DNA of 64,000 bases from Sordaria brevicollis (Eukaryota > Ascomycota > Sordariomycetes > Sordariales > Sordariaceae), in NCBI GenBank assembly GCA_033439795.1, contig JAUTDP010000007.1, positions 1 through 64,000 of the forward strand, given 5' to 3'. This document shows, in pieces, positions 50,848 through 61,850 of this stretch. The translations under genes were made by a program, and so were the position numbers. The first letter of the stretch is position 1, and the number at the start of each line of letters is the position of its first letter. Under the pieces are notes generated by a model, which saw only the letters and a program-made list of their open reading frames with translations, was not told the DNA's origin and searched no databases.

Positions 50848-53638
50848 GTCTTTGAGCCTCGGTTAAGCCAACGTTGACCAAGACTACAGTCTCGTATCAA
50901 GGCATCTTATATGCCACTGAGCTGTTGCACAGCCTTGCAGATTCTGCCTACGATAATGTCAGTTGTGCGCAGTCGGGAATGACGAACAAGTGTTGGAAGA
51001 TAGGGCGAGGACTCGAGGCGATGAAGCTTATCAGTCGGCTACTGGCAACTTTGACAGCCCGAGCCTCATGTGTTATCCCGGTGACGATATGTATTCCTTG
51101 GCCAATAAACATCAGTGTTCAACTCTGTGAAACAACACCGCCGCCACTAGCACAACCAGGCAATTTCCGGCAGCCGGCTGACATGTCCTAAGCCTGTGAT
51201 CATCGGACGCCTTCTGGCTTGAAGAAAAAGCAAGTGCACTAGCCTTGTTATGTATAGGAGAGCGGTCTGATACCAAGCTTTCGTAGATCGGGGTCCTTGT
51301 GAGCATGGGAACATGGGAACATGGGATGAGAAACGTGGAGAACCTCCTTGTACGGAGATTCCGCATGCTGCAATCTGACCGGCACTTGATCCGGCACAGA
51401 TGGCCTTGTTGTTTGCTCTTTGAGGATTGCCATGTTCATCGCGGAACAGCAAGAGACATCCGCATTCACGGCTCCCACAAATATCCAGGTGTTTTGGTTC
51501 TCGATGCTGTTGTTGTGGTGGTGGAGGTTGTTTGCCCGGAATTTGATCATTGAGAGCTGTGTGCACGGTCCAGACTCCGAAAGCTAGAATTGTTCTGGAA
51601 AAGGGATTCTGCAGGGCTGTGGCGGCCACCAGCCCGGCGGTCCCGGGGTGACCTTCCTCAGGGTCTTTAGGCCTCAGGGGTGTGGCCTATACCAAGCACA
51701 ACGCCATCTCTCTTCTTGTCACTCGTCATATCGGTTTGTTCGACACGATACGGTTATCGGACGACTGGAATCGCCAAATCGCCATTGTGGTGTTTCGAGC
51801 TTCTTCAACGGCAGGCCAGCGAAGCCCCAAGGGTACAGCACGTGTACTAGCTAGGTACTGGTGTGTCGTAGGTACTCCACGGCATGAAGTCATTGAGGTG
51901 GATATCGTGATGCTCATCAACAGTGAGCCGACGGCGGAGGTGTGCTCGTTGGGCTCGCAATCCGCATGCTGCCCCTTGTGGTCTTTAACAGAAGAGGGTC
52001 TAGTACAGCGGTGAGAGTTGAGGTCGAGATACCGGTGGGAAGGGTATTAGGAACAAGATGCTGCAGTGATGTCGTTGCTCTGCTCGCTGTCGATGATAAC
52101 GGAGGGTAGCACTGGATGTGGGGTGTGACAACAACACAGCAGTGAGCAGTGAGCACAGCGGCGTCACCCTTCGAGAAGGCCAATCCTAATCCTTCCAAAC
52201 GCTGTCAGCGAATCATTCCAGTGTCTTTCAGATACGTAGCTGTCCCTCTCGGCCAGCTTGAAACGAGCACGAAGAAGGGGACCGGCACAGCTACATCATC
52301 ATCGTCGTCGCCGTCGCCGTCAGCCACTGTACTATAGTAAAAGGAAGAAGCGGAACTCACCTCTTTTTTCGTCTGACCTCTTCTTCTTCTGGAGACCAAC
52401 TTCATCGTTATGACGATTGATCACCCCTCTCGAAACGTCTCTTGTGATTCCTACAATTGATGATGTTGTGGATGTTGAGGTAAACACAGCCGTGGCAGTT
52501 GTTCCCTCAGAAAAATGAAACGACGGATTGAAAGTGCCGGCGGTTACGGGGCAGGTACCTCCATAGGTAGCACCTGCACACACTGTATTCGGCACTAAAC
52601 CAAAACGGCCCGGCCCCACGCTGCCGAAGGGAAGGACCGGTTGCGGGAGACACAGCACCGCAGTTGCCATCTTTCATCTGGACCCGCCGACAGGTGGAAG
52701 GAACCAAGACGGGACGAGGAAAGAACAATCACTTGCGCCTTCTTTGCTTTTTCTCTTCACTTATAGCTCTTAATTGTTACTGCCTCTAGCTATCCAAACC
52801 TATAGTACATACTGTACCTCAATTCCAACAACTCCTCGGCACACCTCACTGCACGGTATCATAGCTCCAGTACCGGGCGGGCGTCAAAGCGCTGCTCTAA
52901 TAGGTAATACCCCACAGTTGCCATCGCTAACAAGGGCCCCAAGTCCCCCAAGTCCCGTTGGAAGTCCTCCCCCCGGCCGCGGCCACATCGCCAACCAGGT
53001 TCCCACCACTTTGGACTTTGCTTGTGACCTCTTTTTCTTCCACTTTGCATCAAGAATCCCCCCGCCGCCGTCGCACACGGACGCGACACATCTTCGTCAC
53101 ACTCTCCCTCGACTCGACAAGTGTTTCAAGAGCTTACCATAGTTCTATAGCTAGAGAGTACAACTACATACATTACATCAACCTCAACCTCCCTCTGCCG
53201 TTACCTATCTCTGTCTGTGGGTAAAGCGCCAAATATTCCATTACATTACATACCTTTACCACCACAGAGAGAGGATTGACATTGACCCAACCTCCTCCCT
53301 CCCTCTAGACTTATAGTACAAGACGACAGCTTCCATCGACCTGACGCAATGCTCCGCCGTCGCAATTGAGCTGTTCCCTCCCCCAACCTGGTCCCAACCT
53401 GGTCCACTTCTCGAAGCCGCAAACGGACTTTGACGACCCATCTCGACCCGATTTCTGTACCCCCATCGATACCTCTAGCAACTTAGACCTACTCATCACC
53501 TTGTTGATCCGCCCATCCATTTCTTGCCTGTGCCCCGATAGCACTCTCGCGACTGGCATGACCGACCGCCGTTTATTGCGCCCATAAACACTTCGAGCCA
53601 CCACCATAGGTATATCCATCCGAAAAACATCACCAAAC
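50848..53638. other. Long intergenic region and 5' leader of the F-box gene, no gene supported
   Basis: Many 60-160 codon frames occur on both strands but overlap one another and have no recognisable domain. About 51,640-51,660 is GC-rich. A CAT/CGT run lies at 52,287-52,325. From about 52,770 to 53,630 the sequence is pyrimidine-rich with many CCTC and CTAC motifs, which fits a long 5' untranslated leader of the downstream gene. A 112-codon minus-strand frame at 52,332-52,670 is the least unlikely extra ORF. Confidence 0.5.
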
Positions 53639-56600
53639 ATGCGCCGGAGTCGAACACCGCCTCCATCGCCCTACCGCGTCCTGGCGCACCATGGCGGTCC
53701 TCACGGTCCTCAACCACCACAGGACTCGGGCGCCCTTATCCGCTCCTTCAATGTCGAGACCAATCCCACTCGACCCATTCGCCCCTCTCCTCTGACGGCT
53801 TCCACCATCCCCGACATGCCTCTCGACCTGGTCGACCGAATCCGCTCGTTTCCCCTCTTCATGTCCGCCCCCGAAGGATTTCTCGTTGCCATTGGCACCC
53901 ACCTAAAACCCCAAGTCCACTCCGCCCAAGACCACATCCTCACCGAAGGCGACGAAGCAAAAGCCATGTACTGGCTGGTCCGAGGCGTCGTTGCCGTCAC
54001 ATCCCGCGATGGCGAAGCCGTCTATGCTGAACTCAAGCCCGGCGCCTTCTTTGGCGAAATTGGTGTGCTGATGGATGTTCCACGAACTGCGACTATCATT
54101 GCGAGGACGAAATGCCTGCTGGTCGTTCTCAAGAAGGAGGACCTGCAAGCTGAACTGCCAAAGTACCCGGAAATGGAAAAGGCCATTCGCCAAGAAGCAC
54201 AGGAAAGATTGACCATCTTAAAGAAGAAGCGACAAGAGGGCGGCCAGATGAGCAAAGTGTCGAGTAATAAGCTGGCCCGAGAATCCGTGCCTGGCGAAGT
54301 TAGTACCGGAGAGTCGGGCAGCATCAAGGAGGGCGCCGTGGTCAAGAGCAAGAAGCGCAAGTCGCCCAGCCCCGGCGTGATTGACGACCCGACCATTAGT
54401 GGTAGCGCCCTGGGAAGCGGTTACGTCAATGTGCGAAAGACGCTTAAAGAGCTCCCGCTGTTCTCGACACTGCCTCCTGACATTCTGCACTTCTTGGGCC
54501 TGAGCGCACAGCCAAAGTCTTACTCGCCCTTTACCGACATTGTCCGGCAAGGCAGTCCCGGCAACGACATCTTCTTCATTGTTCGGGGCGAAGCCGAGGT
54601 CGTGCATGAATCCGAAAAGACCTTCTCGCGACCTCGGTTGAAACAGGGACAGTACTTTGGCGAGGTTGCTAGTCTGGGCTTGTCCGAGGGAAGGACTGCC
54701 ACGGTCCGGTCCATTACTGCGGTTGAGTGTCTGATGATTGGCGGGGATGCGCTGGAAGAACTGTGGAAGCGCTGTCCGCCCGAGATTCGATCCCAAGTAG
54801 AAGAGACGGCTCGGAGGCGCATCAAGGGAACGGATGAAGACGTCGAGATGGTGGATGCTCAGCCCGAAGTCACCTTTACCTCACCTTCGAAGCCAACTTC
54901 GCCCGCCAAAGAAAAGACACATCAGCCTTCGGATCCTGATCCGTTCCTTAGCGTGGACATGGAGAACATGCGCAATCGTCGCAGGAATTCGATTGCCCCG
55001 CCAACTCCTCAGACAGACGCCTCTGCCATTGTCAACGGCATGAAGGCCATCACCCCCGAGAGCAGCCCGCTGCGACATTCCGTATCAGACGGCTCCCCGA
55101 TCCCAAGCAAACGCGCACGAACCCTGCCCTGGAGACCATCTACGATAGAAGACGAAGCTAAGAAGCTTTCCCTACCGGATGACATCCTGATCTCCATCTT
55201 CCAGCACCTGGATCTTCTCGAGATGATCAGACTACGAATTGTGTGCCGAGACTGGCGTCGCCTGCTCACCACCAGCCCGAACCTCTGCACCCACGTTGAC
55301 CTCAGCCTGATCAACCGCAAAGTAACCGACTGGTCCCTCGTCCACATCCTCGCCCCCTTCATTGGCATGCGCCCTGTCGAGGTGGACATCAGCAGCTGCT
55401 TCCACATCACAGACGAAGGGTTTCAGGCCTTGTGGAAACAATGCGGCAAGAACATCAAAGTCTGGAAGATGCGCAGTGTCTGGGACGTCTCGGCGTCGCA
55501 AATTCTCGAAATGTCAGAAAACGCCAAAGGTCTCCAAGAAGTCGACTGGTCCAACTGCCGCAAAGTCGGCGACAACCTCCTTGCGCGCGTAGTAGGTTGG
55601 GTAGTCCCCGAGCCTCCGCCATCCCGCTCCTCCGAGAACGGCAAAGTAGTGATCGCCTCTTCCAACTCCCGCAGCAGCCGTCGCCCAAAGCATGCGCCCA
55701 CCACCGCCAACGGCTCAGCCACCGCCGCCGCTCCCGCCCAACAACCTCCACCCGGCACCGTCATCGGCTGTCCCTCCCTCGCCCGCCTCAATTTGTCCTA
55801 TTGCAAACACATCACCGACCGCTCCATGCACCACCTCGCCCTGCACGCCTCCTCCCGCCTCCAATCTTTGTCTCTCACCCGCTGCACAAGCATAACAGAC
55901 CAAGGCTTCCAATCCTGGTCCCCCCACCGCTTTCCCCACCTCACCCACCTCTGCCTGGCCGATTGCACCTACCTAACCGACACCTCCATCATCGCCCTCG
56001 TCAACTCGTGCAAGTCGCTAACCCACCTCGACCTCTCCTTCTGCTGCGCTTTGTCCGACACGGCCACCGAAGTCGTCGCCCTCGGCCTTCCCGCGCTTCG
56101 AGAGTTGCGCATGGCCTTTTGCGGCAGCGCCGTCTCCGACGCTAGCTTGGGGTGCGTAGCGCTCCACCTTAACGAACTCCGCGGTTTGAGCGTGCGCGGG
56201 TGCGTGCGAGTGACGGGTGTGGGCGTGGAAAACGTGCTAGAGGGGTGTGGAAGGCTGGAATGGGTTGATGTGAGCCAGTGTAGGAATCTTGGGGGGTGGT
56301 TGGTTGGTGGAGGGGTGGGGAGGTGGGGGGTTGATGAGCGGGTTGTTAGGCAGGTTACTTCTTCCACTAGTTCGTTTAATGGTGTGGGAGGGGGAGTGGT
56401 GGTGGAAAGTAAAGCCCAAGGAGGCAAGATGGGAGCTGGAGGGGTGGGTGGTGGTGTGCAAAGACCTAGACCTAGAGGGTCAGGATCGAATAACGGCAAT
56501 GGTAATGGTAATGGCAATGGCAATGGCACCGCGGCAGGGGCAGGGACAGGGGCAGGGACAGTGGGAGGTGGTGGGTTGAGACAAAGTACCACCACTATCA

Positions 56601-56734
56601 ACAAGGGGCAGCAGGTTCCGCTAGGACCGGGACCGATGATGAGGCCGATTATACCGCCTAGGGGGGTGACGAACCATCGGACGAGGAAACCGATTAGGTT
56701 TGTGGTTGAGAAGTGTGGGTTTGAGTTGAGGTGA
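53639..56734 (+). CDS. Protein with two cyclic-nucleotide-binding domains, an F-box and leucine-rich repeats
   Basis: A single 1,031-residue exon. Residues about 66-185 and 270-392 are cyclic-nucleotide-binding domains. Each has the phosphate-binding cassette pattern: FFGEIGVLMDVPRTATI near 137 and YFGEVASLGLSEGRTATV near 339. In both, Arg-Thr-Ala-Thr follows, as in ligand-binding members. KSKKRKSPSPG near 235 is a likely nuclear signal. An F-box lies at about 509-555 (LSLPDDILISIFQHLDL ... CRDWRRL). Cysteine-type leucine-rich repeats of the AMN1/GRR1 kind follow to about 885 (LNLSYCKHITD, LSLTRCTSITD, LDLSFCCALSD). The tail is Gly-rich with an Asn-Gly run near 951-967. Inferred role: substrate receptor of an SCF ubiquitin ligase that may sense cAMP or cGMP. 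Confidence 0.9.
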   Translation: MRRSRTPPPSPYRVLAHHGGPHGPQPPQDSGALIRSFNVETNPTRPIRPSPLTASTIPDMPLDLVDRIRSFPLFMSAPEGFLVAIGTHLKPQVHSAQDHILTEGDEAKAMYWLVRGVVAVTSRDGEAVYAELKPGAFFGEIGVLMDVPRTATIIARTKCLLVVLKKEDLQAELPKYPEMEKAIRQEAQERLTILKKKRQEGGQMSKVSSNKLARESVPGEVSTGESGSIKEGAVVKSKKRKSPSPGVIDDPTISGSALGSGYVNVRKTLKELPLFSTLPPDILHFLGLSAQPKSYSPFTDIVRQGSPGNDIFFIVRGEAEVVHESEKTFSRPRLKQGQYFGEVASLGLSEGRTATVRSITAVECLMIGGDALEELWKRCPPEIRSQVEETARRRIKGTDEDVEMVDAQPEVTFTSPSKPTSPAKEKTHQPSDPDPFLSVDMENMRNRRRNSIAPPTPQTDASAIVNGMKAITPESSPLRHSVSDGSPIPSKRARTLPWRPSTIEDEAKKLSLPDDILISIFQHLDLLEMIRLRIVCRDWRRLLTTSPNLCTHVDLSLINRKVTDWSLVHILAPFIGMRPVEVDISSCFHITDEGFQALWKQCGKNIKVWKMRSVWDVSASQILEMSENAKGLQEVDWSNCRKVGDNLLARVVGWVVPEPPPSRSSENGKVVIASSNSRSSRRPKHAPTTANGSATAAAPAQQPPPGTVIGCPSLARLNLSYCKHITDRSMHHLALHASSRLQSLSLTRCTSITDQGFQSWSPHRFPHLTHLCLADCTYLTDTSIIALVNSCKSLTHLDLSFCCALSDTATEVVALGLPALRELRMAFCGSAVSDASLGCVALHLNELRGLSVRGCVRVTGVGVENVLEGCGRLEWVDVSQCRNLGGWLVGGGVGRWGVDERVVRQVTSSTSSFNGVGGGVVVESKAQGGKMGAGGVGGGVQRPRPRGSGSNNGNGNGNGNGNGTAAGAGTGAGTVGGGGLRQSTTTINKGQQVPLGPGPMMRPIIPPRGVTNHRTRKPIRFVVEKCGFELR

Positions 56735-56945
56735 TGCTTGCGGTTGCGATCGGGGTTGCGGTCGAGGTTGCGGCTGCGGCTGAGGTTGCGCTGAGGTTGC
56801 GGTTGCGGTTTCGGTTGTGGTTGCGACTGTGGTTGCGACTGTGGTTGCGCCGTTGCGGTCAGGGCTGTAGCTGTGGTTGCGGTTGCGGTTGCGGGCTGCG
56901 ACTGTGGTTACGGCTGCGGCTGTGGTTGCGGCTGCGGATACTTGG
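56735..56945 (+). repeat. GGTTGC-type hexanucleotide minisatellite after the F-box gene
   Basis: About 200 bases of imperfect GGTTGC(G/T) and GGCTGC units begin right after the stop codon, so they lie in the 3' untranslated region. Both strands are open through it, which explains the Leu/Arg and Gln/Pro frames found there. Confidence 0.85.
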
Positions 56946-57668
56946 ATATGGACATGACCTCCGCATATTACAACCCACGGCACTTCCAACCAAGCAACGA
57001 AAGTACGAAACGAACCTGGACATACATATGGGGGTACGTACATGACTTGGGTCGGTGGTAAACTGCACATAATGTTTTTTTTGTCAACACAAGACTGGGG
57101 CTTTGAAGACCGCTTGGACCGCTTGGATAAGAGTCAACCGCGGTCTGCAAGCTTGAACAGCACGAGGATCAACAGGACTATGGTATATGGTAGGCATGTT
57201 GGTTGGCGCTCGGTGTTGATGGCTGGCTTCGTTCTTTTTTTGTAAATATTACCTGCATGGGGTTCTGGATGGGCGACACGGAACCGGAACCGGAGCCCGA
57301 CCTACTACATACACATACATACAGACGACAGACAGGACATATGATATTGATACCCATTTTATTGTTATACTCATACCTATCCCACACGAGACCTCGAAAC
57401 AGGAATGAAAGTATGGACAATAAATTATATGTCACTACGCTATGTGTTTCTATCATCATCTAGAAAGATTACCCCGTAGTCACACAGATTGCTCCCAACG
57501 CCTACTCCATACGTAACCGTAACCTACCTAGCCACCGAAACCTAAAAGATCAAACCAGTAACACGAAAACCATGACGACACGACAGTCATGGTCATGAAA
57601 AATTCCCAGCCCAGACGGAAAAAAAAGAGCAACGCAAAGATACCACAACATCAGAACCATCAAACACC
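56946..57668. other. Convergent intergenic region, no gene
   Basis: Lies between the F-box gene and the AAA ATPase gene. T runs at 57,072-57,082 and 57,234-57,242 and the AATAAATTATATG box at 57,418 resemble 3' processing signals. The A-rich stretch near 57,618-57,630 may serve the ATPase gene on the other strand. Confidence 0.5.
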
Positions 57669-59849
57669 TCAAAGGAACATATTCCTCCTATCCGCATCCC
57701 TCACCCTGCCCCCCGGCGCCGTATAATCCACGCCCGCGACACTACTAAGGTCCTTCTCAAACACGGCCTGGATCTTGGTAACCTGCAACAACCTGGCCAA
57801 GTCGAGCTTGACGCCCTCAAAGCTAGCCAACGACTCAGCAGCTTTGACCGCATTCTTGATCTGTCTTCCATTCAAATCATGTTCCGCCAACCTCTCCAGT
57901 CCGCGCTCGTCAATGTCCACGCCTCCGGGCACCATGCCGCAAAAGTTCTTCCAGATCTGAAGCTTGGACTCGAAACTCAGGTCGGTATACCTGATAGGTA
58001 TGTGGATCCTGGACTTGAAGGCTTCGTCAAAGGTGGTGACGCGGTTGGTGGTGAGGAACAAGATGCCGGTGTAGTACTCGAGCACGCGCAGGAAGACGGA
58101 GACCATGGCGTTGCGGTGCAGATCGTGGAGGGCGCGCTGCTCGAGGAAGACGTCGGCCTCGTCAATCAGCAGGACGGCGCGCCAGGTGGCTGTCATGTCC
58201 ATGATCTGCGTCAATTGGGCGTCGAGCTCCGTGGAGGCGCAGCCGAGGTCGCCCGATGATACCATATATAGCGGGCGCCGGACATACTCGGCTACGCACT
58301 CTGCGGTTAGAGTCTTGCCGACACCAGGGGGACCGTGGAGCACGCAGACGAGACCTTGGCCTTTGCCCTTGACGATGTCGTCGAAACCCGGGCGTTCGCG
58401 GGTGTGGTTGGAGACGAGGGCCTGAACAGTCTTCTTGATGTCGGGATCGAGGACGAGGCCGTCGAAGCACGTAGTGTTCCACTGGATGGGCTCCAGCTTG
58501 TCGACGAAGAACTCGAGGAAGCGCTTGTTGGTAAAGGAATATCCACGGACGGTGGCGTTGGTGAGAATGGCTTGCTCATCGGTCAGTGATTCGAATTCCT
58601 TGGTCTCTGATGCGAACTGGACTGAAGACAGCGAAGGGACTGTGGGCTTTGAACTCGGGAGCTTCTTAACGACAAACGAGTGGTCGGCCGCGAGCCGGTG
58701 GAAGGTGGCGCAGTCAATCATGACGCGACCGTTGACGCCGAAGCGGGCATAACCTTGCATCTCCTTCTTAATGACGGCAAGGCCGTTGTACTGAACGTAG
58801 TGCTGGCCGAGATGCTTCTCCCACTTGCGTCCGCGGGCCAGCAAGCTCTGTCTGATAGCCTCGCCGTCCTCGTGGAGATGGAGAGGGATGATGTCGAGTT
58901 CGCTGAGTTGGACAACACCGGTATACTTGCGGAAGGTCAGGTGCGTTTTGAGAGTCCCGACGTCCTCGCCATCAAAGTCAACGTAGCGGCAGGAGACGGT
59001 CATGCCGGCGAGATTGCCGTGCTCGTCGTACTCGTCATAGTAGCGGCGGACGCGAAAAGCGCGATCCTGATCCAGGATCTTGCAGTGGACAAGGGTGTCG
59101 GGCGGTAGGAGGGTCCAGGCGTTCTCGTACGAGATGGCGCGGACCTCGCCGGAGACGCACTTTTCGTAGGCAGCAATCTCGGACTCGAAGTGGTTCTTAA
59201 TCCAGTCCATCAAGAGGTTGAACTGCTGGAGAGACTCTTGGTCGTCGGCAAACCGGGTGGGGCCTTCGGCCTCGAGTTCCTTGCGGTAGTGGAAGAGGGC
59301 GTGGTAGGGAGCTTCGATCTGGACATCATCGACGTCGATGGGGTCGGAGGGATAATCGCCAATAACATCGCGGAGAAGCTGACGCAGGGGCTGGGGGTTG
59401 ACGTAGAGCTGGGTGCTGCTATGGTCGCCGCGGCTGTCATAGTGTTTGACGATGCAGAAGGCGTAGAGGCGCCACCAGTCTTTCTGGGCTGGTTTCTCGA
59501 TCTCGGTCTTGCGCTCGGAGAAGTAGTGTTCATCCTTTTCGTCATATCTCCGGTCAAGGTGCTTGAACTCGCACTTCATGGTCTGGTCCTCTGGAGGCTT
59601 GTCCTTGTCGTCTTCAGCAGCATCGTGTTTGTCTGCGTCCTTCTTTTCGTCTGTCTGGGTAGTCTCGTCTTTCTTGTCGTCAGCCGTGGCTTCAGACTTG
59701 GTGTCACCGTTGGAGGTCGCGGTCTTTTCTGTTTCTTCAGGTTTGGTCTCGACGTGGCCGTTTGTCCCGTTGGTCTCGGCACACTTGCAGGTGCAGCACT
59801 TTGTAGAAGTCCCATTGGGGACATCCTCGGTGACGGCAGCAGGAGCCAT
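57669..59849 (-). CDS. AAA+ ATPase with DUF7025-like N-terminal domain
   Basis: A 726-residue intronless protein. Residues 1-100 are low complexity: a CCTCKC cysteine cluster near 18, then a Lys/Asp/Glu/Thr-rich stretch. Residues about 110-400 resemble the DUF7025 domain found before the AAA module in many fungal ATPases (RGRKWEKH, GRVMIDCATF). The AAA core has Walker A GPPGVGKT near 506, Walker B VLLIDEAD near 560, a sensor-1 LTTNR and an SRIHIPIRY segment. A C-terminal LNGRQIKNAVKAA helix is where BCS1/metalloprotease-type AAA proteins place sensor 2. Catalytic residues are intact, so ATP hydrolysis is likely. Substrate and location are unknown; no signal peptide or membrane helix is seen. 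Confidence 0.88.
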   Translation of the reverse strand: MAPAAVTEDVPNGTSTKCCTCKCAETNGTNGHVETKPEETEKTATSNGDTKSEATADDKKDETTQTDEKKDADKHDAAEDDKDKPPEDQTMKCEFKHLDRRYDEKDEHYFSERKTEIEKPAQKDWWRLYAFCIVKHYDSRGDHSSTQLYVNPQPLRQLLRDVIGDYPSDPIDVDDVQIEAPYHALFHYRKELEAEGPTRFADDQESLQQFNLLMDWIKNHFESEIAAYEKCVSGEVRAISYENAWTLLPPDTLVHCKILDQDRAFRVRRYYDEYDEHGNLAGMTVSCRYVDFDGEDVGTLKTHLTFRKYTGVVQLSELDIIPLHLHEDGEAIRQSLLARGRKWEKHLGQHYVQYNGLAVIKKEMQGYARFGVNGRVMIDCATFHRLAADHSFVVKKLPSSKPTVPSLSSVQFASETKEFESLTDEQAILTNATVRGYSFTNKRFLEFFVDKLEPIQWNTTCFDGLVLDPDIKKTVQALVSNHTRERPGFDDIVKGKGQGLVCVLHGPPGVGKTLTAECVAEYVRRPLYMVSSGDLGCASTELDAQLTQIMDMTATWRAVLLIDEADVFLEQRALHDLHRNAMVSVFLRVLEYYTGILFLTTNRVTTFDEAFKSRIHIPIRYTDLSFESKLQIWKNFCGMVPGGVDIDERGLERLAEHDLNGRQIKNAVKAAESLASFEGVKLDLARLLQVTKIQAVFEKDLSSVAGVDYTAPGGRVRDADRRNMFL

Positions 59850-60034
59850 GATGTCTGTCGTGTCTATAGATGTTGCGATAGGAGACCTAAAAGGAAGAGA
59901 AGATGGGCAAGGTTATGGTAACACAAGGGGACAGGCAGACGAGGGTTTGCGGTTTGCGACAGGAATGGATCGGGTGGACAACAACAACAAGTGGAGTGGA
60001 AGCAGAGGGTGATGGCACTTATGGATACTCCTAC

Positions 60035-60042
60035 CTTTTATA
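60035..60042 (-). promoter_or_regulatory. TATA box of the AAA ATPase gene
   Basis: The complement reads TATAAAAG, 186 bases upstream of the ATG at 59,849. Position and match are good for a fungal core promoter. Confidence 0.5.
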
Positions 60043-61850
60043 CCTGGGCGAGTTTGACCTGGCCTTGCTGCCATCCCATGTCTGACTTTACCATGCATGG
60101 CGCCTGCGATGTCTACCACCAACGGGGCCTCATTCTCATCCCATTGATCCAAGGAACCAAGGCGGCGATGGTTAGGCAAGAAGAATGAGAGGTCAATGTT
60201 GGCTGACGATGCAGGCTGCCGTGGCTGGTTGTTGTTGTGTTCCGTCAATGGCCATTGATGCCCAGCGAATGGCGGCCGTCATCGTCTCCCTGATCTCCCC
60301 ACTTGCATCAGGCAGACAGACGGGCGACCTCTTGATGTTGAAGTGATTGTCTCATTCTCTTTGGCTGAGCAAACGAACAAGAGGTATAAAAGTAGTGGGG
60401 CCGGCGAGCGATGACTCGTTACCGATGTAAACAGCAGATCTAGTACCAGGCAGAAGTGTCAATAATAAGCGTGGTGGACAAGGGGGCAAGGAGACAAGGA
60501 GACAAGGGGACAACTGGCACTGAGGCTGAGTTGCCTGTCTTGCAGTTCAGTTTCAGTTGTTGCGCCAATGGTGAAAAGAGAGTGAGATTGGGTGATGGTG
60601 GGAAGGGAAATGGAAAAGGATGAAAGACGAACGGGAGGGCGGGGAACAAGAAAGAGGGAGCCATGGGAGCCCCCTGTCGTGGCCGATTATCGGACCAATC
60701 TCCATCAGATGCCAAGACCCCACCGCTGGGGGTCCCCGCCATAGCCCTAAGGTTTTAGGTTTTAGGGGCAACCCCCACTATCCGCTCAGCCCTACACGGC
60801 AGGTGCAGTGGGGTATGGACCCTGTTGTTTCTGTTTCAACGACACGGCTTCCTCCCTCGTCACTCACCGTTACGGCGTTAGTGCTAGTACATGGCATCAA
60901 CATGGTCGTCGTCGTCTGGACACTCGACAACATTTCGCCATGTAGGTCTTTTAAACATGGTTTCAGCAATGGACAGTGTGTTTGTGCCCTGATAAAAGGC
61001 AGTGGACAATCACCGTCCATGTCTCTTGGTCTGAGGCAACCATTCTTGCTTCATGCCTCTACTATCTGCAGGTGCGTATCGTCCCCTTCTCTACCAACAG
61101 GGAAAAATCACGTCGTTCGTCTACCATGTCTCATGTCTTTTTTTTTTCTCATTAAACTGTGCAAGTCTCTGACCTGACATGACAAACAGAACAAGTAGGG
61201 ACAGGGGGGATGCTGTCGAGCCAATGTCAAGGGACTATTCTAGGCCCTTAAGCAACGTCGTTTACCGGGCTCACCTGGCCGAAAAGGCCCCGTTGTCTAT
61301 CAAGAAAGGTGTTGCATGGAAATGATGGAAACGAAAGAATGGAACACCGTGACCTCGGTGTACTTGTCTCTCCAACCTCAAGAGAATGGAGCTTATTCGG
61401 CTCCGCGCGGCTTACCGTTATCTTTCCCGAGTCGGGAAATGAAGCTCTCAAAAGGAGGAAGGAGCGGCCCATGAGCCCCGCATCACGTCAAGGACTCGAG
61501 CCTGCAAACTGGGAAGGAACTGAACAAAGGAACTCAGTTGAACCAGGACGTGTTCATTGAGGAAGGGGCCCAGCGGGGCGTCGTGTCTTCAAGTTTTGCC
61601 TTTTCGCTTTTCAAGTTCTGGCCGCCCAAGAAATTTCTCAGCTGCGGTGCTCGTCCCGGACAAAACACATCCAAGTTCATCACCCACACCGATCACACTC
61701 AGGGACGCGTGCCTGCAACAGTTTCCATTCACTTTCCTCTCCCGCCTTCTAGGAAGGGACACGATTGTTCGATTGTTCCCGAGTCCCGAGCAACGTCAAA
61801 ATCCACCAGTCTTCCACCTCATCCGGTACCAGCAAAGACACGTCGACACG
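60043..61850. other. Intergenic region between divergent genes, no gene supported
   Basis: A second TATAAAAG lies on the plus strand at 60,385-60,392 without an evident coding region behind it. A run of AAGGAGACAAGG-type repeats is at 60,480-60,510, and CT-rich runs fill 60,580-60,660 on the minus strand. Frames of up to 185 codons (60,620-61,177) lack domains or splice support. The last 250 bases are the pyrimidine-rich leader of the next gene. Confidence 0.5.

Noticed and set aside
51147..51629. 160-codon minus-strand ORF upstream of the kelch gene
   Set aside because: No domain, no introns, and competing frames on both strands; composition is not gene-like.
52332..52670. 112-codon minus-strand ORF with a Thr/Ser-rich middle
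   Set aside because: It has a vaguely secreted look but no convincing signal peptide or splice support; left as intergenic.
55432..56145. 237-codon Arg/Pro/His ORF inside the F-box gene
   Set aside because: It is a frame-shifted shadow of the LRR coding sequence.
60620..61177. 185-codon plus-strand ORF in the ATPase upstream region
   Set aside because: No recognisable domain, mixed composition, and in-frame low-complexity ends.
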